From the IMG/VR virus record IMGVR_UViG_3300015371_000007, positions 1 through 64,000 of that record: a stretch of 64,000 bases of DNA; one strand, given 5' to 3'. The notes beneath the pieces were generated by a model. The model did no database searches. It worked only from the letters and a program-made list of their open reading frames with translations, and was not told where the DNA came from. This document shows positions 53,245-63,800 of the stretch, piece after piece. This DNA comes from a virus. Positions within the stretch are counted from its first letter, which is position 1, and every line of letters starts with the position of its first letter. The position numbers were made by a program, and so were the translations under genes.

Positions 53245-54815
53245 TGCCGCAGATGCCCGACACGCGGATCGCGCTCAGCGGCCTGGGCGGCGGCGGCGGA
53301 CAACCCTCGTCGGGGCCGCTCGGGACGCTCGGCTCGCTGATGCAGATCAAGGAGCAGCAGCAGCAGAACGAAATCCGGAAGCGCGCGCTCGAAGAGGATG
53401 ACGCGCTGGACTCGGCACTCAAGCAGTTCGAGCGGCGCGGCGACGCGGTCGAGCACCTCTATCGACAGGGCTATCAGGGCGCCGCGAGTCGGCTGGCGAA
53501 GAGCGTCTATGACGAACGGAAACAAGAGATCGATCAGCAAACGGCCGAGATGAGCAACACCGCGAAGCGGCTCGAAATGGCCGGACAGATCATGTCCGCG
53601 GTCAACGACGACCAGTCGCTGCGGTTCTCGACGCCCGCGTTGGGCTCGCTGCTCGAACCCGTCTTCGGCAAGGGCATCTACGACCAGCTCGGCACGAAGT
53701 ACGACGAAGGCAAGAAGAAGATGCTGATGGATTGGGGCACCAATCGGATCACGCAGATCAACGAACAGCATCTGCAGCAGCAGGAGGGTCTCGCGAAGTG
53801 GCAGGCGGGCCAGATCGCGGATCCGGTGAGTGGCATGTGGTCACCGCAAGGCTTGGCGATCCGCCAGGGCTACCGCTCCGAGCTGGCGAACGATCTCGCC
53901 ACCGCGCAGAACAAGGAGCAGTGGGAGTACTACCTGACCAAGGCTCACGAGCGGAAGGTCCCGGACGACATCGTGACGGAGTTCGGCCCGTGGACGACCA
54001 ACGCCGCCGAGCGCGCGTTCGCGATCGGGCTGACGGGGCCGCAGGAAGCGACCTACGACGTCGGGAAAGACCGCGCCGAGACCGCGGCGGACCGCGAAGC
54101 GCGGCTGCTCGCGGCCGCGGGCGGTGGCGGCGCGCGCGGGGGCATGACCGCGTACCAGACGTGGGAAGCCGAAGGCAAGAAGGACAAGGAGAACGAGGAC
54201 ACCGAGGATTGGGCACAGGAGCAGTTCGACAGCGCGTTCCGCTTGAAGAAGAACTGGCCCAAGGGTCCGGACGGCAAACCGAAGAAGCCGTCGTTCGATC
54301 TCTCGCTCTTGCCGGAGGCGGATCAACAGGAGTTCGTCAAGCGCAAGCTCCGCACGGAAAACAACGATCGCCGTAAGCGCGGCCTGCTCCCGCTCGATGC
54401 GGCCGCGCGCCGCGCGTCGCAGAGCGGCGACACGGAGGGCTACGCGAAGCTGCAGGAGATCTACAACAGCCTCACCAACGGGTTGGTGCCGCGGCTCGAA
54501 GAGTTCATCCCGCCGCCGTCGGGGGCGATAGGCGCGCAGGGGACTGCCGCGGCACCCGCGTCCCCTCCGTCACCCGCGCCGCCCACGTCGCGCCCGGTCG
54601 GGGGCGGTGGGCCACAAGGGGCCGTCTTCCCCGGTGTCGGACCAACGCCAGGCGGCGGGCCGTTCGACGTGTCGGCGCCCGGCGCGCCCGGCTTCGCGGA
54701 GAAGCGCGCGCGCGTCGCCGCGGTGAACGCGCAGATCCAGCGCGAGACCGATCCGCAGAAGATCGCGGCGCTCTATCAGGAACTCGGCACCATCCTCAAT
54801 CTCAATTCGCGGTGA
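53244..54815 (+). CDS. Internal virion protein (523 aa)
   Basis: Helical, charged protein beginning MPQMPDTRIALSGLGGGGGQ. LMQIKEQQQQNEIRKRALEE and DALDSALKQFERRGDAVEHL suggest elongated helices. The central region includes AERAFAIGLTGPQEATYDVG. The C-terminus is Pro/Gly-rich (APPTSRPVGGGGPQGAVFPG), then VAAVNAQIQRETDPQKIAAL. Precedes the giant protein; likely an ejection component. Confidence 0.6.
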   Translation: MPQMPDTRIALSGLGGGGGQPSSGPLGTLGSLMQIKEQQQQNEIRKRALEEDDALDSALKQFERRGDAVEHLYRQGYQGAASRLAKSVYDERKQEIDQQTAEMSNTAKRLEMAGQIMSAVNDDQSLRFSTPALGSLLEPVFGKGIYDQLGTKYDEGKKKMLMDWGTNRITQINEQHLQQQEGLAKWQAGQIADPVSGMWSPQGLAIRQGYRSELANDLATAQNKEQWEYYLTKAHERKVPDDIVTEFGPWTTNAAERAFAIGLTGPQEATYDVGKDRAETAADREARLLAAAGGGGARGGMTAYQTWEAEGKKDKENEDTEDWAQEQFDSAFRLKKNWPKGPDGKPKKPSFDLSLLPEADQQEFVKRKLRTENNDRRKRGLLPLDAAARRASQSGDTEGYAKLQEIYNSLTNGLVPRLEEFIPPPSGAIGAQGTAAAPASPPSPAPPTSRPVGGGGPQGAVFPGVGPTPGGGPFDVSAPGAPGFAEKRARVAAVNAQIQRETDPQKIAALYQELGTILNLNSR

Positions 54816-54821
54816 CGTAAC

Positions 54822-57800
54822 GTGCCGTCACTGCTGAACCTGGGCACCTTCGGCCGGCTCGCGCAACTCTTTCAGCGCAAGAAGCCGCGCGACGCCTTTC
54901 TCGAGAATCTCGACGAGCAGTGGGGCAACGCGTGGGGCACGCAGCCCGATGCGTCGCCCCCCTCGCGCGATCCGTGGCTCGACCAGATCGCGTCGCAGTA
55001 CCCCTTCGGCGCGTTCGACGAACCGGCCGCGCCCGCGCCCGCGCCGGAGCTGGCGATGCCGCAGCCGGCGCAGCCGGAGCCCGCCGACGATCTCGCCGCC
55101 CGCATCCGCGCCAGCCTCGGCCTCGGCGATACCGACGAGGACAACAGCCTGCTCGCGCAAGTCGAGAGCACGCTGCGGCGCCAGCCGTATGTGCAGCCGC
55201 CAGCGCTGCCGCCGGCAGCGTTGTCGCCGACGGGCGCGCCGCCCGCGTCACGGCCTCCGATCTCGCTAGCGCCGCCAGACATCGCGACGATTGGCGCGAA
55301 CGTGTCGCCGCTGCCGCCGTGGCAGGCCGCGCGCCGGCCCGCGCAGGACGTGCACTTGCCGTCCGAGCCGCCGCCCGCGCCCCCGCCGCCGATTCCGAGC
55401 GGACCGGTCGACATGGCGACCGCGGGCGCGAATGTCTCGACGCTGCCGCCGTGGGCCGCAGCGCGTCCGCCCGCGCGCGATGTGCGCCTGCCGGCGCCTG
55501 GGGCGCCCCCCGCGCCCCCGCCCGCGCCGCCGATGGATGTGGCGACGGTCGGCGCGAATGTGTCGCCGCTGCCGCCGTGGGAAGCCGCGCGGCGCGCTCG
55601 TGATCAACAGTTGCCGCCGACCGCCCCCGCCGAGGATCGGTTGACGACGACGGAGACGATTCCGCAGCTCGCGACGCCGGAGGGCTACGCGCCGCCCCGG
55701 CAGGATGTGTTCAAGGAACGGCTCGCGAGGGTGGTTCAGCGGATGGCAGACGAAGGCTATCCCGTGAAGGTCACCAGCAAGACGCGCACGGCGGCGGAGC
55801 AAGCGAAGCTGTACCAGCAGGGCCGCGACGGCGCGCCTGGCAAGATCGTGACATGGGCCGACGGGACGACCAAGATCTCCAAGCACCAGACCGGCACCGC
55901 CGCAGATCTCGCGTTCGTCGTCGACGGTCGCCCGTCTTGGGACGACAAGTTGCCGTGGCCGCTGCTCGGGCGCATCGCGAAGGAAGAAGGACTGGTGTGG
56001 GGGGGCGACTGGTCTAAGCAGAAGAATGACCGCCCCCACGTCCAGCTGGAGGCCGAGGCCACGCAAGAGGGCCCGTACGCGGCGGCGAAGCCGCTGCCGC
56101 CGAAGCTCCACGGGGCACCGCCGCCGCCACCCGCGGCCCCGCTCCCCACGCCGCCGTCGCCCCCCGTGCCGGTCACCACCGCGGAGGCAAAGAAGGATCC
56201 GTTCGGCTTCGTCGATTTCATCAAGAGCCTCTACACGACCGACGGCGTCGGCATGGTGCCGATCGGCGGCACGCTGATTCCGGTACCGGGCCTGCCGCAA
56301 GTCACCGAGGCGGGCGCGGAGAAGCTACCGTGGGCCGGCGCCGCGTTCGCGGCGGCGGATGCCTACCAGCTCATTGCGGCGGCGCGCCGGCTCCGCGATG
56401 GGAAAGCGACGGCCGCGGACCAGGCGCTTATCGAACAGTACGCCGCCAAAGAACAGGAGATGGCCGAGCACGGCACCTCGTGGGGCTACAACGTCGCGCA
56501 GATCGTGACCGAGATGCCGGCGTTCATGATCGAGATGCTGTCGACCGAGGGTGTGTTCACCGGGGCGCGCACGGCCGGAAAGAAGGCGGCGCAAGAGGCG
56601 ATCGGGAAGCTCCTCAAGGAGTCGGCCGCGGAAGTGATGGCGCGCCGTTCGACGCGATGGGCGACGAAGGTCGCCGAGACCGCGGTGGGCGCCGCCGCAC
56701 AGGAAGCGGCGATGCCCACGCGCGTCGTCGCGAAGATGATGGACTACGTCAAGCCGCCGCTCCATCCGTCGCTGAGTCCGGAGGACCAGCGCCACGTCGA
56801 GGCGGCGACGAAGGCGTACGAGACCATGCGCGGACAGCACGACCACCTCACGGGCGTCTACGACACCGTCGCGGCGCAGCTCCAGCCGGCGCTCGACGAA
56901 ATCGACACGATGAAGGCGCAAGTCGATGCCTTGCGCGCACACGTCAACCCGAACAATCCGGTCAGCGTCGCCGGCTACAACGCCGCGCTGAACGCCCTGA
57001 ACGCGCGCATCGCGCAAGTCCAGCCGCAGCTCGATCGCCTGAAGGCCGACAACGGCCAGATCGTCGATCTTGAGCGCCAGATGCGGACGCACTCGGCCGT
57101 GATGGACAAGGCCGACCAGAAGACGCTGCAGGACACGCTGAAGGAATGGGACGACGATTTCCTCCCGGCGCTCTTCCGCGCCATCCCGGACCAGTTCATC
57201 GAGGTGTTCACCGAGCACGCGGGCGAAGCGATCGAACCGGTCGCGCAGTTGATCGGCGGCAAGCTCGCCAAGACCGCCGTCGGCAAGCAGGTCACCGCGC
57301 TGAAGACCGCGTTGCTGGACGACTGGCTGAAGCTCGCGCCGGGCAACACCATCAGCAAGTGGGTGAAAGAGATCCGCCAGGGCGCGGGCTACAACGGCGT
57401 GCTCGGCGAGTACGGCGAAGAGCGGCTGGCCGACATCATGCGCGCGGCGATGCCGTTCACGCGGCAGGCGGGCGAGCCCAACGCCGCGATGATTCGCATG
57501 ATCACCGGCGAGCCCACGCCGGGGGCGCCCGAGGGCGAGAGCCCTCGTCGCAGCGCGGCGAAGGAGTGGCTCTACCAGACCACGCAGGAGCTGGCCGCGT
57601 TCGCGATCCCCGATGTCATCACGCACGCGGCGGAGCATCTGCCCGCGCCGGGGCAAAAGCCACGCGCGTTCACCGTGCCGAAGGACGTCACGGCCGACGA
57701 ACTGGTCGACCTCCGCCAGCGGCTGCAGGTCGCCCGGCAGAGCGTGCGGGCCGTCGACGACGTGAAGGAGTTGGACTCGCGGATCGCGAAGGTCGACACC

Positions 57801-60800
57801 GCGATCGCCGCCAAGATGCCGCCGTCGGCAGAGGGCCGACCTGTCCGCGAGCCGGCGCCGGCCGCTCCGTCAGGCTCCGAGGCGGCTCCGCCGACGGCGG
57901 CACTCCCCGACACCGTCGTCGAGACGCTCAAGAAGATGGGGCTCACCGATCCCCACCTCGCGGACCTCACCTCGCTACAGGCCGCGTCGATCCTCAGTCA
58001 CAGCGACCGCGGCGCGCTGCACGACCCGGAGGCTGCGGCGAACACCGATCCTGCGGCGCCGCGCACGCTGCGCAGCACCCCCGACTCGGTCGCGCACGCG
58101 GAGACGCTGGTTGAGACCTTGCGCGCGGGTGATCGCGTGACCGACAGCCGTGGGCGCGAATGGCATGTCACGCAACATCCAGTGGCCGGCGGCGGCACCG
58201 TCACGGGCCTGAGTGCGCGCGACGCGGATGGGCCGCAACCGGGCGCGGCGTTCCGCGATGCGTCCGGCGAGTGGCGCCACAACCCGGTCGTCACGGCGAT
58301 CGTCGAGCGCGGGCGCATCACGCGCGGCCGCGCGATCCCACCGAAGGTCACCGGGTTCACCACGGCGAAGGGCAGCGTCTACACGGTCGCCGGCAGCGGC
58401 ACGAGTCGGGCGAAGACGGCGACCGGCGAGAGCTTCGGGCCGTCGGACCGCACGGTGTATCTCGACCCCAAGACCGCCGAACGCGCGCAGCTCCATCTCG
58501 ACAACCACGACGAGGGCGAGACCACCGCGCGGCCACACATCCTGGCCGGTGGACGCATTGGCATCGTGGTCAAGAACCGCAAGACCGGCGAGGTGCGCAA
58601 CGACCTGTCGCGCATCGTGCGCGGCTCGACGACGCCGGCCGTGGGTCTGCATCCCTTCGAGGTGTGGACGAAGGACGCGGAGGGTCGACGTCGCTGGCAC
58701 TTCGGCAACGCGATCACGGAGGTGCAGACCGACGCGCCGACCGCGCCGGCCGAGAAGCCGACCGCGGTCTTCGCCTTCCACCAGCCCGACGAAAAGGGCG
58801 GTGCGCTGCCGATGTATCACGTGCAGGGCGGACCGCTCCATCGGTCGACGGTCTCCGCCGACACGCTGCGCGAGCACGGCATCGACGTGCCCGAGACGCC
58901 AAAGTTCGAGGGCCGCAAGCCGGCCACGCCGACGCCCGCCGATGCGCCACTCGGCGAATGGCAACCGATCGTCGGCCTTGAGGGGCATCGCGTCTACACG
59001 AGCGCAAAGGCGCGCTCGGTCGCTGGGCGAAACGTGGTGTACCTCCAGGCCGAGAGCAAGGATGGGAAGCGTCAGGCCTTCTATCTCGATGTTCACGGCA
59101 GCACGCGCAACGTCGACACGGTCGACGCGGTGGCGGGGGGCGATCCGTATGGGCCGAACGGCGAAGCCCCGGTGTGGAACGCCCCGACGATCGCGGCGGC
59201 AGAAGAAGTCGCGCGGCTGGTCCACTGGCAACGCGTCCATCTCACGGACGCGAGCGACGCCGAACTCGACGCGGTCTCGGCGCGGATAAAAGAGATCGTC
59301 GCGCGCACCGAGCCCGCCAAGACCGAGACGCCGAAGCCGGAAGACAAGCCCAAGACCGAAGCGAAGCCGACGAAGCCCACGTCGGAGATGAGCGACGCCG
59401 AGATCGCGCAGGCGATTCTGGACCGTCTCAAGGCCAAGGGCCAGAAGGTCGCGCCCACAACGGCCGCGCCCGAGACGTCACGCCGCGCGCCCGCCTCACG
59501 GCCCGCCGAGAGCCAGTCGACCGATCCGAAGGCGCAGGCCCGCGCCGAGCGGGCGCGGCTCATCGCCGAGTTGAAGAAGGAGCAGGCACAGGCGAAGGAG
59601 AAGGCCGACACGTCGTCGACGCCGTTGAAGCAAACGGACGAGGACGTCGAGACGCCGCTGTATCACGCAGAGGAAGAAGCCCCGTCGCCGAAAGCCGTCG
59701 AGCGCATGGTCGGCATCGTGCGCAGCTACCTGAACGAGGGCATCACCGATTTCACCGCGGCGGCGCGCCAGTTCCAAGAGGACTACGGCGAGGACGCGCG
59801 CACGCTGGACGCGGCGCTGGAGCTGGGCTGGGAGATGCTCACGGGGCACACCGTGAGCGTGGCCGACGCCCTGGCTCCGCCGACGCAGGCTCCCGAACCA
59901 CAGTGGCGCGACAACCTCCCCGAGGACGACGCCGAGACGATCGCGAACGACCCGGTCGAGGTGTTGGAGGCGACGCTCCGCGAACAGGTCCAGCGCGGCA
60001 AGCGCCTGCGCGAGTGGGAAGCGAAACTCGTCGACAAGCAGGCGCAGATCGCGAAGCTCGAGAAAATCAAGAACCCGACCCGCAAGCAGCAGAAGACGCT
60101 CGTCAACAATCGGAAGAAGGTCGCCGAGGAATATCCGCGCCGCATCGCCGAGGCGAAGCTCGACATCGAAGAGACGTGGGAAGAGCTGGACCGGCTGATG
60201 ACCGGGATCGACCTGGCCGACCTGCGCGCGCGCGTCGCGCGAAACCAGATCAAGCTGCGCACCCGGCGCACTTTCGCCGATGCGTACGAACAGCTCCTCA
60301 ACGACCTGACGCCTGAAGCCCGCAAGAATGCCGAGCACCACTTCGGACGGGCGACCGCCGGCCGCGACGTGCGCCACTTGCGCGTCGCGATGCAGATCTA
60401 CGAGTTGCTGCTGGCGGACGATGGTCCCGAAGGCGGCGAGGCGGAGGCCAAGCGGCTGCTCGACGCGACCAACGCCTACTACGCCGACAAGAGCTATCTC
60501 GCCGAGACGCACGAGGGCCGCGAGACGGAGCACGACGCGTTCTACGCGGCGCTGCACGACGCCGCGGTGCTCGTCTCCGGCAAGGAAGATTTTGACCCGA
60601 ACGATCTCGACGAATGGTCGGCGGGCGACTACGTCGACCCGAGCGAAGTCGGCACGCTGATTTTCCGCACGCTGGATCCGCAGACGGCGTCATTCGACGT
60701 CGATGAGTTCCATCGCGCGTATACCGACATTGAGTTCCGTCGCGAGCCGGACAGCACGTTCCCTCCGCCGGATACGTCGGTCAATCTGCTGCGCGCGAAC

Positions 60801-63800
60801 GCGTCCGGGCCCATGCACACGAAGGCCGAGGGCGCGGCGCAGATCGAGCAGTGGAAAGCCGCCGCGCAGGAGGCTGGCCGCACACAGGACAACTCGCGGA
60901 AGATCATCCTCTCGCTGTACGACCGCACCGGCATCATCTCGAAGCCGTGGGAAGAGGCGGGCTACAGCGTGCGGCGCTTCGACATCTCGCCGAAAGCGGA
61001 TGGCGGCACGGCCGAGGACCTGACGGAGTTCGGCAACTGGATGGCCGAGATCGAGGAAATGCTCGGCCAGGGCTATCAGATCGTCGGCGTGCTCGCGCAG
61101 CCGCCCTGCACGTCCTTCACCGACTCTGGCAATTCGCATTGGGACGCGCTCCATGACACCCCCAACGAGGAGTGGCTGACGCGCACCTACGGCGAAAAGG
61201 CGACCGAGTTCTTCGATCGGCCGATCGATTACGCGAACACGCTCGTGGCGGTGGTGAAGCTCGTGGTCGCGCAGGCGAACCCACGGTTCTACATGATGGA
61301 GAACCCGTTGGGGCGCATCGACCAGCAGAACCAGCTGCCGGAGCCGACGCTGTCGTTCAACCCGTTCGACTTCGGCGAGCCGTTCTCGAAGAAGACGCAG
61401 ATTTGGGGCGAGTTCAACCCGCAGCTGCCGACGTTCCGAGTGCCCGGCTCGAAGGAGGAAGGCGGACAAGGCAGTCGCACGTGGAATCTCTCCAGCGCGC
61501 GGAAGTACGAGCGCGAGATGACGCCCGAGGGATTCGCCTACGCGTTCTTCATGGCGAACCAGGCAGCGGCGCAGGAGGAGTGGGCCAACCAAGAGCGACC
61601 GCCCTACAGCGTGCCGCCGCCGGGCCAGAAGTACGACCCCACCAACCCGGACCCCGATCTGATCACGACGCCGGCCGCGTTTGGTGACGAGGAGATGCCG
61701 GAGCTGACGCCTGAGCAAGCGGCAGCGCAGCGCGCCGAGGCGATCCGCAAGCTGAAGGAAGGTGCCGGCGCGCCGCCAGCGTCGCGGCCCGCTGAGAGCC
61801 TCCCGACGACGCCGGCCGACGACGGCCAGCGTTACGTCGTCTCCAGCAAGCGCGGGCCGACGCGCAAACTCGGCACCGGCGGGGTCTGGCAGGACACGCA
61901 CTACGTCACCGGCGAGATCACGGCGACCGGTCCCGACTGGACCGACAAGCGCGACGCGGCGCGGCCGCTGACGAAGGCCGAGGTCTATCAGATCGTGCAG
62001 GGCGCCGCCGAGCCGGAGGCGCTCAAGATCACGCACGCCGACGACGCGTCGAAGACGGTCACCATCGGCGAGGTGCAGGGCTACGTCGGCCAGGATGACG
62101 AGGACAACGCGATCTACGACCCCGACAAGGCGTGGGGCGCGCGACCCGCGCCCGCGTCGCAGCCGCCCCGGTCGCGGCCCGTCGAGAAGCCCACCGACGC
62201 GTACGACCGCGCCTTCGCCACCGCGCTGAAGCCCGACGATCCCCGATGGGCGCCGCTGCGCGAGACCGGGGCGACGGAGTCACAGATCCTCGACGTGGTG
62301 CGCGAGGTGTTTCCCGAGGGCACGACGTCGTATCACACGCACCCGGACACGGGCTGGGCCTTCGAGATCACGGGCGGCATGGTCCCGAGGGTCGTGGGCA
62401 CCGCCGGCACCACAGGCGTCCGCGTCAGCGAAGTCGGGCGTCATCTCGCCGTCCAAGTCAGTCGCGCCCTCGACATCCCGTTGAACTACGAGGCGCGGCC
62501 GAAGGCGGAGCCGAAGGGGCCAGCGGTCCAGTTCACGCTCGACCAGCACCCGTTCACGGCGAAGGTCACGTTCAACCGGTCGGAGACCAACCCGCTCTAT
62601 CGGGCGGTCATCACGCGCGAAGGCAAGCGCGTCCACGAGTATGAGACCGTCGACCTCGACGACGCGGACACGTGGCTCACGCGCCAGCTCACGCAGACCG
62701 TGGAGGCGTTCAACGCGTCGCCGCGCGTCACCATCTCGCCGGCCGACCACGAGACCGTCAAGACCTACCTGCAGGCGCTCGGCTACAACAACGTCACGCA
62801 GCACAAGGACGGCTCGCTCACGGTCCGCGCGACGGAGGGTCGGCAGCGGTTGGTGTTCCGCGCCACGCCCGGCACCGTCCGCCCCGATACGGGCGGGCCG
62901 AGCATCCGGCGCGACGTCGAGCGCCAGGCCGGCGCGCTGGTCGTGCGCGCGCACAACAAGACGCAGGCCTCGACCGCCGCCTTCAAACAGTTCGAGGCGG
63001 ACCTGAAGCAGTTCGCCACCGGTCGGCCGTTGCCGTCGGCGTCGATGGTCCGGAACGACTCGCGCGAGAAGGCGCAGCCCGGTGGCGTCATCGAGCTGCC
63101 GCCCACGCCGCCGCCGTCCCCTGACGCGACCCCGCAGCGCGACATCGCGTCGCTCCCGCGCGGCACCGCGCCGCCGTGGCAGATGACGCGCAAGGCGTTC
63201 CGCGACGATCGCCGCGCCTACACCGTGCCGAAGGGCAACATTTTCGCCTCCACGCCCGAGGACGTCATGTCCGGGGCCGCGCTGAAGGATCGCAGCCGGG
63301 ACGAGTTGATCGCGTTCGCGCAGTACAGCGGCGTGCCGACGAAGGGCTCGAAGGAGAAGCTCGCCAACCGCATCCAGTCCGTGTGGCGCGTCCGGAGCTT
63401 CCTCGCGGGCCAGACGGTCCAGACCCTCTCGAAGTATCCGCAGAGCGATCTGAACCGGATGCACAAGCTGACGCATCGCGGGAAATCCGCGTCCTTCGCC
63501 GGCAAGGGCGGGCAGGCGATGTCGCTGCTCAAGTGGCTCGCGACGATCCGGAAAAACGGCTTGGACATGATGGCGGACGCCATCCACGAGCTGCACGTCC
63601 GGAAAGCCCTGAAAGACGGGCTGGACGTCCCCGCCGAGGTGCTCAAGGACTACCCGGAACTGGCAAAGGAGGTCGCCGGTGGCGACATTGACAGCACGAC
63701 AACGGGCGCGCCAGGATCGACTGGTGACCAACCGGCGTCCGGTGCCGCCCCGACAGGAGCTGCTGGCACAGGTCAAGGACCTGCTGCGGGCGGGCGTGCC

